Assembly (NCBI GenBank): GCA_030158675.1
Contig: JAOASL010000030.1
Span: 32,187-96,186 of the forward strand
DNA from: Burkholderiaceae bacterium
GTDB lineage: Bacteria; Pseudomonadota; Gammaproteobacteria; Burkholderiales; Burkholderiaceae_D
DNA length: 64,000 nt
Direction of reading: 5' to 3'
In this document: in pieces, positions 16,841 through 25,966 of the stretch
Position numbering within the stretch: position 1 is the first letter of the stretch
Layout of the letters: every line of letters begins with the position of its first letter
Made by a program: the position numbers and the translations under genes
Notes under the pieces: generated by a model
What the model saw: the letters and a program-made list of their open reading frames with translations, nothing else
Database searches by the model: none
What the model was told of the DNA's origin: nothing

Positions 16841-17292
16841 TGACCATGAACATCCTCTTGCTCTGCACCGGCAATGTCTGCCGCAGCCCGATGGCCGAAG
16901 GATTGCTGCGGGAATGTTTGCCGGCGCATGAGCTTTTTTCTGCGGGTATCTGCGCACAGGAGGGCGCGCCGGCCGACCCGATTGCCGTCGAACTGATGTG
17001 GCAGCTGGGTGTGGATATTGGTGCGCATCGCGCGCGCCAGCTCAGTAGCTGGATGATGCGCGAGGCCAATCTGGTGCTGACGATGGAACGTGCGCAACAG
17101 CAGTTCGTCCAACGTTGCTATCCTTCCGTCGCGATGAAGGTCGAGCTCTTGGGGGGGGAGGACGATACCGATATTCCCGATCCCCACGGGCGGGGACTGC
17201 ATGCGTTCCAGCAGGCACTGCAACTAATCCGCGCCGCCTTGCGCCGTCGCCTGCCGCAGCTGCGTCCGCGTAGCGCTTGCGCGCTCGATTGA
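16840..17292 (+). CDS. wzb: Low-molecular-weight protein tyrosine phosphatase (Wzb-like)
   Basis: 150 aa. The active-site loop is 'CTGNVCRSP' (CX5RS) at the N terminus and the general acid Asp is in 'DIPDPHGRG'. It should dephosphorylate the tyrosine cluster of the Wzc-like kinase encoded next, which is needed for cycles of polymer export. It starts inside the stop of wza (TGATG); an ATG 6 bp further on is possible. A run of eight G (17151-17158) lies inside the reading frame, just before the codons of the general acid; slippage there would remove that residue. Confidence 0.9.
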   Translation: MTMNILLLCTGNVCRSPMAEGLLRECLPAHELFSAGICAQEGAPADPIAVELMWQLGVDIGAHRARQLSSWMMREANLVLTMERAQQQFVQRCYPSVAMKVELLGGEDDTDIPDPHGRGLHAFQQALQLIRAALRRRLPQLRPRSACALD

Positions 17293-17312
17293 CTACGGAT
17301 CGGAGTGATCGC

Positions 17313-19574
17313 ATGCGACCATCGATACCGCAGTTGAGCTATCCAGGTGAAGCGCCGGTGATTCTCGCCGGTGAAGGCGACGCCGAGCTGGCCGCCTATG
17401 TCGATATCTTGCTTGAACAGCGCTGGCTGATTGCTGCTGTCGCGCTCGTGGTCACGCTGGCCGGTGCGCTGTATGCATTTATTGCAAGGCCGGTCTATGA
17501 GGCCAGCCTGATGGTGCAGGTCGAGGAAAAGGGACAGCGCGAGCCGAAAAATATTCTCGGTGAGGCGGGTGCCATCATCGACTATAAGACCCCGGCCTCC
17601 GCCGAGATCGAGCTGCTGCGATCGCGGCTGGTGGTGTCGCGCGCCGTCGATCGGCTGGGGCTTTGCATCGACGTACAGCCACAGCGTTTTCCCTTGCTGG
17701 GCGACTGGCTCGCCGCGTTGCGTGTCGCTGACTGGCTGCCGGCGTTGCGCGGGCTGGGCGGTTATGCGTGGGGAGACGAAACGCTCAAGGTAAGCACCTT
17801 TGATGTGCCCGAGTATCTGGAGAACCGGCCCTTTGAACTGCAGGCGTTTGGTCAGGGGCGCTACGTCATGAGCGATGCAGAGACCGGCATTCGCGTCACC
17901 GGGAAGGTCGGTGACGCCGAAGTCACCGAGACCCGCTATGGTCCTGTCATGCTGCGCGTCAGCCAGCTGGACGCACCGGCAGGTACGCGCTTCATCCTGC
18001 TGCGCAGTTCGCGTATGGCAGCGATCGACAGCATACAAAAATCAATGACGGTAACCGAGGTGGGCAAGCAGTCCGGCGTGGTCGTCGCCACCCTCAAGGG
18101 CGACAGTGCTGACCGCGTTTATCGACTGCTGAGCGCAATTGGCAGCGAATACATGGCCCAGAACAGCGCGCGCCGTACCGAAGAAGCGGATAAATCGCTG
18201 GCCTGGCTGAATCAGCGGTTGCCGGAGGTCCGGCAGCAACTCGAACAGGCCGAGGCGCGCTATAACCAGTTCCGCAATGCGCACGGCACGGTCGACCTGG
18301 GTGAGGAGGGTCGGATCAACCTGCAACGTTCAGCGGCGGCGCGCACGCGCAAGATGGATCTGGAGCAAAAGCGCAGCGAGCTGATGGCGCGTTACACGGC
18401 CGCGCATCCGTCTGTGGTCGCGCTTGACCAGCAGATTAGCGAAGTGAACCGTGAGCTGCGCGAGGCCGCCACGCAGCTGCGCCAGCTGCCGGTCCTGGAG
18501 CAGGAAATGGTCAGGCTCGCGCGCGACGTGAAAGTGAACAACGAGCTGCACACTGCCTTGCTGACCTCGGCGCAACAGCTGCAGCTGATCGCGGTCGGGC
18601 GTACCGGCAACGTACGGCTGGTCGATGCGGCGGAGCGCCCGGAAAGCCCGGTCACGCCCAACCGGCCGCGCATTATTGCGGTAGCGGTTTTCGGCGGCAT
18701 TTTTCTCGGCGTGTTGTTGGCCTTCCTGCGCCGCGCGCTGCAGACTGCCATCGATGACGCGGAGGACGTGGAGCGGCTGTTCGGCTTGCCAGTCTACGCA
18801 AGCATTCCACACAGCCGCATGCAGGAATCGCTCGATGCCAACCGCCGCGATCCGACGCGGCTGGCGCTGCTGTCGCGGATCGCCAGCATGGATGTGGCGG
18901 TCGAAGGCTTGCGCAATTTCCGCACGGCGCTGCAGTTCTGCATGAGCCATGGCGGCAACAACGTCGTGTTGATCACCGGGCCGACTGCTGGCATGGGCAA
19001 GTCCTTCGTGTCAGTGAATCTCGGCTCGGTGATGGCGGCCAGCGGAAAGCGTGTGTTGCTGATCGATGGCGACTTGCGCGACGGTCAGTTGCATCGCTAC
19101 TTCCATGCCGAGCGATCTGGTGGACTGGCCGACATCCTGTGCGGCGCGCCACCGGCGCAGCTGTTGCGCGTATCGGTGTTGGAGAACCTCGATTTCATCG
19201 CTACCGGCACGTTGCCGCCCAACCCGTCCGAGCTGCTGTTACGAGCAAGCTTTACTGCGATGCTGGGCGAATTGTCACCGCAGTATGACGTGGTGCTCAT
19301 CGATGCTGCGCCGCTGCTGGCCGTCGCCGACAGCCTCGTCATCGGTGCGCATGCCGGCGCGATTTTCCTGGCCGCGCGTGCCGGCGTGACCCGCCCGGGC
19401 GAGATCGCCGAGGCGATGAAGCGGCTTGCGCGTGCCGGCCTGGCAGCCAAGGGCGTGGTATTCAATGATGTCAGCGCGCGTCCCGGCCGCTATGGCTATG
19501 GCAACCGCTACGGTTACGGCCGGTTCCGCCAGCTCGGCTATTCCGGTGACGCCTCACGGACGGCAGAGACATGA
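17313..19574 (+). CDS. wzc: Polysaccharide co-polymerase with tyrosine autokinase (Wzc-like)
   Basis: 753 aa from the ATG at 17313 (CGGAGTG upstream). A Wzz-type chain-length domain lies between two membrane helices (about residues 35-55 and 450-470), with a long periplasmic coiled coil. The cytoplasmic BY-kinase has Walker A 'GPTAGMGKS' (Lys563), Walker A' 'VLLIDGDLRDG' and Walker B 'VVLIDAAP'. The last 30 residues hold five tyrosines in the pattern 'RYGYGNRYGYGRF...GY', the autophosphorylation cluster. It controls polymer length and export together with Wza and Wzb. Confidence 0.92.
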   Translation: MRPSIPQLSYPGEAPVILAGEGDAELAAYVDILLEQRWLIAAVALVVTLAGALYAFIARPVYEASLMVQVEEKGQREPKNILGEAGAIIDYKTPASAEIELLRSRLVVSRAVDRLGLCIDVQPQRFPLLGDWLAALRVADWLPALRGLGGYAWGDETLKVSTFDVPEYLENRPFELQAFGQGRYVMSDAETGIRVTGKVGDAEVTETRYGPVMLRVSQLDAPAGTRFILLRSSRMAAIDSIQKSMTVTEVGKQSGVVVATLKGDSADRVYRLLSAIGSEYMAQNSARRTEEADKSLAWLNQRLPEVRQQLEQAEARYNQFRNAHGTVDLGEEGRINLQRSAAARTRKMDLEQKRSELMARYTAAHPSVVALDQQISEVNRELREAATQLRQLPVLEQEMVRLARDVKVNNELHTALLTSAQQLQLIAVGRTGNVRLVDAAERPESPVTPNRPRIIAVAVFGGIFLGVLLAFLRRALQTAIDDAEDVERLFGLPVYASIPHSRMQESLDANRRDPTRLALLSRIASMDVAVEGLRNFRTALQFCMSHGGNNVVLITGPTAGMGKSFVSVNLGSVMAASGKRVLLIDGDLRDGQLHRYFHAERSGGLADILCGAPPAQLLRVSVLENLDFIATGTLPPNPSELLLRASFTAMLGELSPQYDVVLIDAAPLLAVADSLVIGAHAGAIFLAARAGVTRPGEIAEAMKRLARAGLAAKGVVFNDVSARPGRYGYGNRYGYGRFRQLGYSGDASRTAET

Positions 19575-20659
19575 ACATGCATGCATTCATCCGGCGTGAC
19601 GATCGCGCGCGCAACGTGGCATGGGATGAGCGATCGCTGCGGCCGACCGATCCCGGACCTGTGCAGGAATTCCATCGCTGGCCGTTGCCGGGCTATGTGT
19701 GGCCCGCACTGGAGCGGCGTTACCACAGCATTTTCTGCTCCGAGCCTTGGTTGCGCCTGCACGACGCGCTGACCCATCGCATTGAGGCCTGGGTGATGCG
19801 CCGCGACGGACGGATCGCCGCGCTGGTTTTGTTCGAGCGCACCGGGCGGTGCGCGCGCGTGATCAATGAGGCGTTCGACTTGCCGGCCGAGGCACTGGAC
19901 GAATTTGCGCAGGCATTGTTCGCGCAGTATCCGATGTTGTCCGCGATCCGGCTGACAGCGACCGCGCTTGAGGCACGACCGCACCACTACCCATGCTTCG
20001 TCGCCGCGTGTTCGGATGATTATGTACTGACGCTGCCCGCCAGCGAAGAAGCCTGGCTGGCTTTGCTTTCGGCACAGACGCGCGAGAAGATTCGTTACCA
20101 CTGGCGCCGTGCACAGCGGCGTCAGCCCAGCCTGTGCTTTCGGACCGTGCCGGCTGCGTCGATTGAAGCGGCGCAGCTGCGCAGCGTGATCGAATTCAAC
20201 CGCGCCCGCATGAAAGCCAAGGGACGCAGCTTCGGCATGAATGCTGTCGATGAACGCAGACTCTGCGCACTGATGCATGAACGCGGGCAGTTGTCGGTGA
20301 TCGAAATCGACGGCGAAGTGCGCGCCGGGCTGCTGTGCACGCTTGCCGGCAATGACATCACCATGCATGTGATCGCGCACGATCCGGCCTTTGATGATTT
20401 GCGGCTCGGCTTCCTGTGTTGCGTGCTGACTCTGCAGGATGCGATCGCCCAAGGCCTGCAACGCTTTCATTTTTTGTGGGGACACTACGACTATAAGACC
20501 CGGCTGGGCGGACGGCGGATCGAGCTTGCGCAGGTTGTGCTGTTGCGCGCACGTCGTTTTGCGTGGCTGCATCCGCGCCTGCTGGGCGGGCACGGGCTGG
20601 CCTGTCTGCGCCTGATCGCACGTCGCTGCAAGCAGCGATTCATCGCGGCGCGCGGCTGA
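19571..20659 (+). CDS. GNAT-type acyltransferase (CelD/FemAB-like)
   Basis: 362 aa. The central part ('LLSAQTREKIRYHWRRAQRR' followed by 'EIDGEVRAGLLCTLAGNDITMHVIAHDP' and 'GLQRFHFLWGHYDYKTRLGG') matches the Acetyltransf_6 type found in cellulose and exopolysaccharide clusters. It probably transfers an acyl or aminoacyl group to a sugar or lipid-linked intermediate. Its start overlaps the wzc stop by 4 bp, so it belongs to the export operon. The donor and acceptor are unknown. Confidence 0.72.
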   Translation: MNMHAFIRRDDRARNVAWDERSLRPTDPGPVQEFHRWPLPGYVWPALERRYHSIFCSEPWLRLHDALTHRIEAWVMRRDGRIAALVLFERTGRCARVINEAFDLPAEALDEFAQALFAQYPMLSAIRLTATALEARPHHYPCFVAACSDDYVLTLPASEEAWLALLSAQTREKIRYHWRRAQRRQPSLCFRTVPAASIEAAQLRSVIEFNRARMKAKGRSFGMNAVDERRLCALMHERGQLSVIEIDGEVRAGLLCTLAGNDITMHVIAHDPAFDDLRLGFLCCVLTLQDAIAQGLQRFHFLWGHYDYKTRLGGRRIELAQVVLLRARRFAWLHPRLLGGHGLACLRLIARRCKQRFIAARG

Positions 20660-20668
20660 AGCATTTCT

Positions 20669-22393
20669 ATGTTCATCGATACCCGGCAGGTCGGCGATGG
20701 CAGGGCACTGATCGCTACGGTGTGCATCATCGGTGGCGGTGTCGCCGGCCTGACTATCGCGCGCGAACTGGAGGCGCAGGGCATTGATACCTGCGTGCTG
20801 GAGAGTGGCGGTTTCGATCCCGATGCCGACACACGTGATCTGTACCGCGGCGACGCCACCGGGATCGACTACCAGTTTGCCGACGGTTGTCGTGCTCGCT
20901 TTCTTGGCGGCAGCAGCAATTGCTGGGGCGGCTGGAGCCGACCGCTGGATCGCTGGGATTTCGAGCGGCGTGACTGGATTCCTCACAGTGGTTGGCCATT
21001 CGGTCTTGACGAACTCGCGCCCTGGTATGCAAAGGCGCACCGCGTGCTGCAACTCGGACCGGTGAATTTCGATCCGGCCTACTGGGAAGCGGCAATCGGG
21101 CGGAGCGATGTCAGGCGACTGCCGCTGACCAGCGGCCGCATACGCGACACCATTTCGCAGTTCAGTCCGCCGGTACGCTTCGGGCGCCATTATCGCGCCG
21201 AGCTGAGAGCTGCGCGTCATCTGCGCATCTTCCTGCATGCGAACGTGACCGAGATTGTGCCTGATGCGCTGTGTACGCGCATCAATCAAGTGCGTGTGCA
21301 GACCCTGGACGGCAAGCGGATCACGGTCGCGGCGCGACTGTTCGTGCTCGCCACCGGAGGTATCGAAAATGCGCGGCTGCTACTGGCCTCGAATCGCGTG
21401 ATGCAGCCCGGGATCGGAAACCAGCACGATCTGGTCGGCCGCTATTTCATGGATCACCCGCGCATGCTGGCCGGCCGGGTGCACTTCGCCGGCGCGTGGT
21501 CGCGCAACAAACTGTATGACATCAAATACAACTACATGAACGGCGCGGTCGCCGCACACGGTCAGCACATCGCAGCGCAGCTTGCGTTGACACGAGAGAC
21601 GATGGCAAGAGAGCGTGTGCTCAATGCGCGGGTCTGCTTCTGTTCCGAATTTCCGGGCGAGGGTAGCGTCGGAGCGCAGGCGCTGTTCCGGTGCAAGCAG
21701 GCCTGGCTGGCGAAAGATCAGCCAGGCCGGCGACTGGCCGATGACTTGCGTGCGATGGCGCGCGATCCGGTCAACACCTTCCTGTATGGATTCACGCGCC
21801 TCTGTCATCCGCGCGCGCTGATCCGTAACGTCGGCTTCCAGCTGATTGTCGAGCCCATGCCGGATGCCGACAGCCGGGTCACCCTGTCGACCAGCCGCCG
21901 CGATGCGCTCGGCCTCCCGCGCGTGGATGTGCACTGGCGGCTCAGTTCGCTGGTGCGCCGCACCGCCGATCGTACGCTCGCACTGATCGCGCAGGAGCTG
22001 CAGGCAAACGGCGTCGCGAAGGTCGATCCGATGCCGTCAATCGAGCGCGAAGGCTGGCCGCCAACCTTCGAAAAGGAAGGTACCTGGCATCACATGGGCA
22101 CCACGCGCATGCATGACAACGAACGGCAAGGGGTGGTGAACCGCGACGCTCGCGTGCACGGGCTGGCCAACCTGTATATCGCCGGCAGTTCAGTGTTTCC
22201 GACCGCCGGCGCAAATTTTCCGACCATCACCCTGACGGCCTTGTCCTTACGGCTTGCCGATCACTTGCTAACCCAGCTACGCAGTCCGACCAGCACACCG
22301 GTCGATGAAGCCACGGTCGCGCTCGTGTCGACCAGCGAAGTGCAGGAGGCGGTCGCCGCTTCGGTGGGCGCAGGACAATTGCCGGCGACATGA
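20669..22393 (+). CDS. GMC-family FAD-dependent oxidoreductase
   Basis: 574 aa. The FAD-binding Rossmann motif 'CIIGGGVAGLTIARELEAQG' is followed by the acidic residue expected at the end of strand 2 ('CVLESGG'). 'GGSSNCWGGWSRP' and 'LATGGIENARLLL' are GMC family signatures, and the C-terminal motif 'WHHMGTTRMHDN' and 'NLYIAGSSVFPTAGANFPTIT' carry the conserved His and Asn region. It should oxidise an alcohol, perhaps a sugar hydroxyl. It is 9 bp downstream of the acyltransferase gene in the wza operon, which is unusual for this family and suggests a polymer- or precursor-modifying role. Confidence 0.85.
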   Translation: MFIDTRQVGDGRALIATVCIIGGGVAGLTIARELEAQGIDTCVLESGGFDPDADTRDLYRGDATGIDYQFADGCRARFLGGSSNCWGGWSRPLDRWDFERRDWIPHSGWPFGLDELAPWYAKAHRVLQLGPVNFDPAYWEAAIGRSDVRRLPLTSGRIRDTISQFSPPVRFGRHYRAELRAARHLRIFLHANVTEIVPDALCTRINQVRVQTLDGKRITVAARLFVLATGGIENARLLLASNRVMQPGIGNQHDLVGRYFMDHPRMLAGRVHFAGAWSRNKLYDIKYNYMNGAVAAHGQHIAAQLALTRETMARERVLNARVCFCSEFPGEGSVGAQALFRCKQAWLAKDQPGRRLADDLRAMARDPVNTFLYGFTRLCHPRALIRNVGFQLIVEPMPDADSRVTLSTSRRDALGLPRVDVHWRLSSLVRRTADRTLALIAQELQANGVAKVDPMPSIEREGWPPTFEKEGTWHHMGTTRMHDNERQGVVNRDARVHGLANLYIAGSSVFPTAGANFPTITLTALSLRLADHLLTQLRSPTSTPVDEATVALVSTSEVQEAVAASVGAGQLPAT

Positions 22394-22480
22394 GACCCGG
22401 CTGCGTCGCACGCGATTACCCGCTCATTCGCTTCAATCCGCTGCACCTGACTCACTACATCTGACACGCTGCGCGCGTGC

Positions 22481-22523
22481 AGAAGGCCTTCGGCATCCGT
22501 CGTGCTGAAGGCCTTTTTCTTTG
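22481..22523 (+). terminator. Rho-independent terminator after the wza operon
   Basis: AAGGCCTTC (22483-22491) pairs with GAAGGCCTT (22507-22515) around a 15-nt loop, followed by a T-rich run. It closes the wza-wzb-wzc-acyltransferase-GMC operon. Confidence 0.85.
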
Positions 22524-22683
22524 CTACCGATTTCCTTCCTCTGTTGCTTGTATATCTGAGAAGAAATTTTCTATGCGAAATTTTTTTGATTTCTGCGTGG
22601 AACTCTTCTCGTAAGGCAATGCTCTGACACAGGCATTTGCAAGGATCTTTCACGAGATCCACAACCAGAGGGAGAAATTACGA

Positions 22684-23772
22684 ATGTTTCACGTGTCATT
22701 TAACGCAAAAGCAATTCGTCTCATGTCGCTGACGGCGACGGCGAGTGTCTCGGTCCTGCTGTCAGCCTGCGGCGGTGGCACGGGTTCGGCACAGTATTCG
22801 ATCGACAGCAACGGTAACCTGACTTCTGCCACGGCCAGTACCAAACTGGCAGACGGTGCGACGCAGACCACGACGGTCAGCACCGCGCCGGCCACGGCCA
22901 CCGGGTCGACCAGCACCAGCACGGTGACGGGCACGACCACGACGGCCGGTACGACCCCAACGACCGGCACAACCACCGGCACAACCACCGGCACAACCAC
23001 CGGTACTACGACGAGTCCGACGACTACGACGACCACCGGAAGTACCAGCACCACTACAAGCCCGACCACGACCAGCGCGATGCCCTACGGTCAGACGGGT
23101 ACCAACTGGGCAATGACTTTCTCGGATGAGTTCACCGGCACCGCACTCAATACCGCGCGCTGGAACGATACGATCTGGTATGAAACATCGAACGCAACCA
23201 AGAACTATGCGGTGTCCAACGGCAGCCTGAAGATCTGGCCACAGCGCGATGCGACAGGCAAATTCTTCAATCGCACCATCGATACCGACGGCAAGTACTA
23301 CCAGACCTATGGCTTCTTCGAGATCGAGGCAAAACTCCCGATTGGCAAGGGCACATGGCCGGCATTCTGGCTGTTCAACCATATCGGCACGCGTCGCCCG
23401 GAAATCGACATCATGGAAGCGTATGCAGGCGGTGGCCCCGCAAGCGGCTGGTCCGATGCGAATTTCCATCCGACCGCCTATGCGCCGACCGTGTGGATCG
23501 ACGCCGGCCGCCTGGCCGGTACCAAGACCATCCTGACCAGCGATTTGTCAGCGGCCTTCCACAAATATGCAGTGAAGTGGGAAGCCAGCAAGCAGACCTT
23601 CTATTTCGACGGCCGTGAAGTTTTCAGCATTGCCGTGACGATGCCAGACACGATGTACGTCATGCTGGACCTCTGGTACGGCAGTGCATCGGGTCAGCCA
23701 GACAGCACTACGCCGACCGGTAGCGGCAATTCATACGAGATCAACTACGTGCGTGCATGGAAGGCGAGCTGA
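22684..23772 (+). CDS. GH16 glycoside hydrolase lipoprotein
   Basis: 362 aa. A lipoprotein signal ends at 'LSAC' (Cys29). Residues about 60-135 are a Thr/Ser/Gly linker with repeated TTGTT units. The catalytic domain shows the GH16 signature 'EIDIMEA' with Glu240 as nucleophile and Glu245 as acid/base, plus 'GTWPAFWLF' and 'YAVKWEASKQTFYFDGREV'. GH16 enzymes cleave beta-1,3/1,4-glucans or galactans; placed inside the polysaccharide locus it is likely to trim or release the exopolymer at the outer membrane. The ribosome-binding site is GAGGGAG. It has its own terminators. Confidence 0.88.
   Translation: MFHVSFNAKAIRLMSLTATASVSVLLSACGGGTGSAQYSIDSNGNLTSATASTKLADGATQTTTVSTAPATATGSTSTSTVTGTTTTAGTTPTTGTTTGTTTGTTTGTTTSPTTTTTTGSTSTTTSPTTTSAMPYGQTGTNWAMTFSDEFTGTALNTARWNDTIWYETSNATKNYAVSNGSLKIWPQRDATGKFFNRTIDTDGKYYQTYGFFEIEAKLPIGKGTWPAFWLFNHIGTRRPEIDIMEAYAGGGPASGWSDANFHPTAYAPTVWIDAGRLAGTKTILTSDLSAAFHKYAVKWEASKQTFYFDGREVFSIAVTMPDTMYVMLDLWYGSASGQPDSTTPTGSGNSYEINYVRAWKAS
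22969..23012. repeat. 12-bp minisatellite in the GH16 linker
   Basis: The unit ACAACCACCGGC is repeated about three and a half times and encodes the Thr-Thr-Gly-Thr part of the linker. Because the unit is 12 bp, loss or gain of copies keeps the frame and would only change linker length. Confidence 0.8.
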
Positions 23773-23806
23773 TCACTGACTGACAATCACAACCACAAAA
23801 GCAACG

Positions 23807-23833
23807 GCATCCGGTAACTCCGGATGCTTTTAT
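23807..23833 (+). terminator. Terminator 1 after the GH16 gene
   Basis: GCATCCGG (23807-23814), loop TAACT, CCGGATGC (23820-23827), then TTTTAT. Confidence 0.88.
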
Positions 23834-23860
23834 GGCCAGCCTTGCGCTGGCCATTTTTTT
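23832..23860 (+). terminator. Terminator 2 after the GH16 gene
   Basis: ATGGCCAGC (23832-23840), loop CTTGC, GCTGGCCAT (23846-23854), then a run of T. It follows the first terminator directly, giving a tandem stop. Confidence 0.88.
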
Positions 23861-24316
23861 TATGTCGATCACTGCACCAGACAGGACAGGTTCCTGCCAC
23901 CAACGTTACGACCGGAAAATCGCTGCACTATTACTTGGATGGCCGGATTGGGGCCCGCTGATTTTCTGGGTTCTGGTTGGCAGCCGGTAGGGGATTGGGA
24001 GGCAGATTTGGATTTGAACCGGTTTACACCGCGTGTGTCTGCGCATCCAGCGAAAGTAAGATTTCCAGCATCGTCGGGTCCGTGCGGGGGGCGTCTGCAG
24101 GGCCATGAGTGCACCTCTGAATCAACAACCGAATAGCGCGGCCGCAGCAGTGAAGTGCTCGTCCCGATCTGGCGTGGTGAAACGGAGAGTCATGCGTGAC
24201 GCGCCGGCTCTTGATCGCTGACCTGCGTACTACCATTGCGGCTTACCGCAGGTCAGCGCAGCACTGTCATTCCTCTCGCATGCTCGTGCAGGTGACTTCT
24301 GAAATGAAAGATCCGC
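23861..24316. other. Upstream region of the beta-helix gene, with hairpin
   Basis: No gene is supported; short frames on both strands lack motifs. GCTGACCTGCG (24217-24227) and CGCAGGTCAGC (24247-24257) are an 11-bp perfect inverted repeat with a 19-nt loop, 59 bp before the start codon of the next gene. It has no T-tract and may be an RNA hairpin or an operator. Confidence 0.5.
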
Positions 24317-25966
24317 GTGCGATTCCTGATAATTTTTCTCTTGGTGGCGCTACCGGTCACATCGACAGCACAGCAGGCCGCCTGGCTGCCGATGCCGACG
24401 GTGGGGCATGACGGCGATACGCTCAACCTCGCGTGTGGCCGCACCTATGTGGGCGAACTGAAGCTCGCCGGATTGCGCAGTGTCACGCTTCGCACGCAGG
24501 GTCACTGCGGCATGGCCGCCGTGACGACCGCGGTTCCTGTCAGCGGCTGGCGACGCGATACGACGCAGCCGTCGGTCTGGGTGGCCGATATCGAATTCGC
24601 GCCGGCGCAAATTCAGCTGGGTTCACGCTTTTTGATGCAGGCACATCATCCGAATACGCCCGGTCGCTGGCTGCATGGCGCGAGCCGATCGCCCGGGCAT
24701 TTGCGCCTACGCCTGCACTCTTCCGACCTCGCCGGCGCGACGCTGGTCTGGCGTGCGAATGACTGGCTTATTGAAACACGCTCCATTGCACGCTATGACG
24801 GTCAGACGGCGTATCTCGCACCGGGCAGGGACGACAGTTTCGGCTTGCCAGCTGAGACCGATTTTTATGTCGAGGGCAAGCGCTGGATGCTCGATTCACC
24901 GGGCGAATGGGCATACGAGGCCGGTAAGCTCTACCTGTGGCCGCCGGACGGACGCTCGCCGCAGGAACGGATCTGGGCGTCGCCGCCGGGTCGTGCGATC
25001 GATGCGCGCGATTCAATCGATGTGCGCATCGATGGCATACGGATTTTCGGCGCAACGCTGGCCATCGACGCCAGCGGCAGCCACGGACTTCAGGTCAGCG
25101 ACACCGTCATCGAGAACAGCGGCGAGGCGGCGATCATGGCCGGCAGCGACATGCGCGTTCTGCGCGTTGCGGTGCGTGGCAGTGTGCAGGATGGATTGCG
25201 CGCAGCGGACGATGCGCGCAATGTGCAGGTGCAGGACAGCCGTTTCGACGACGTCGGCATGCTCGGCATGCCACGCCGGTCACGCGGTGCGATCGTGTTC
25301 GAGCAGGCGCAGCGCGTGATCGTCCAGCGCAACCGAATACGCAATGCGGCCTATATTGGTATTCGCGTGTTCCGCGACGCGCTGGTCAGCGGCAATCAGA
25401 TCGAGCGCGTCTGCCAGCGGCTGGCGGACTGCGGCGGTATCTATACCTTCGCGCGCGACCGTCAGCCGCTGCGTGTGACGATCGATGGCAATCGTGTCAG
25501 CCGGCTTGCCGGCGACAGCGCCTTTGCGATTTATCTGGATGATTTCGCCAACGGCGTGCGCGTTGTCGGCAACCAGCTGCTCGACAATCCGAGTGGCATG
25601 CAACTGCACAATGGTTTCGACAATGAGATCAGCGGCAATGCATTCATCAACAGCCGGCGTCAGCATATCTTGTTCAATGAGACGGCCGACCACGCGGTGA
25701 TTGCGGACAATCGTGTCTATGGCAATCGTTTTGTGTCTGTCGGTGAAGTACCTGTTTACCGTTTATGGAGTCATCATGGCAGCCAATATGTCGGCCGTTT
25801 TGCGCGATTCCATGACAATCGCTACAGCCGTCCGCCTGCGCATTTCGCCGAGGTGGAGGGACAGGGCGCGCTGGGTTTCGATCAGTGGCTGGCCGGTGTC
25901 GGCACGGGCGACTCAGCCGGTACCGCCCGCTCTGCCGGGAGGTCGTCGCCACAACTCGCGCGGTAA
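24317..25966 (+). CDS. Secreted right-handed beta-helix protein (polysaccharide lyase/epimerase-like)
   Basis: 549 aa, GTG start. The N terminus 'MRFLIIFLLVALPVTSTAQQ' is a Sec signal peptide. From about residue 230 on the protein is made of parallel-beta-helix rungs ('IDVRIDGIRIFGATLAID', 'RVIVQRNRIRNAAYIGIRVF', 'VRVVGNQLLDNPSGMQLHNG', 'NEISGNAFINSRRQHILFN'), the fold of pectate lyases and of alginate-type C5 epimerases. Catalytic residues cannot be assigned. It probably acts on the exopolymer in the periplasm or outside. Its last 54 bp overlap the end of the convergent wecG-like gene. Confidence 0.75.
   Translation: MRFLIIFLLVALPVTSTAQQAAWLPMPTVGHDGDTLNLACGRTYVGELKLAGLRSVTLRTQGHCGMAAVTTAVPVSGWRRDTTQPSVWVADIEFAPAQIQLGSRFLMQAHHPNTPGRWLHGASRSPGHLRLRLHSSDLAGATLVWRANDWLIETRSIARYDGQTAYLAPGRDDSFGLPAETDFYVEGKRWMLDSPGEWAYEAGKLYLWPPDGRSPQERIWASPPGRAIDARDSIDVRIDGIRIFGATLAIDASGSHGLQVSDTVIENSGEAAIMAGSDMRVLRVAVRGSVQDGLRAADDARNVQVQDSRFDDVGMLGMPRRSRGAIVFEQAQRVIVQRNRIRNAAYIGIRVFRDALVSGNQIERVCQRLADCGGIYTFARDRQPLRVTIDGNRVSRLAGDSAFAIYLDDFANGVRVVGNQLLDNPSGMQLHNGFDNEISGNAFINSRRQHILFNETADHAVIADNRVYGNRFVSVGEVPVYRLWSHHGSQYVGRFARFHDNRYSRPPAHFAEVEGQGALGFDQWLAGVGTGDSAGTARSAGRSSPQLAR

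Noticed and set aside
19538-21289. 583-codon minus-strand frame
   Set aside because: Antisense of the acyltransferase and GMC genes, no motifs.
22969-23012. Possible CRISPR-like repeats
   Set aside because: In-frame 12-bp minisatellite encoding a Thr-rich linker; no spacers of even length and no cas genes.
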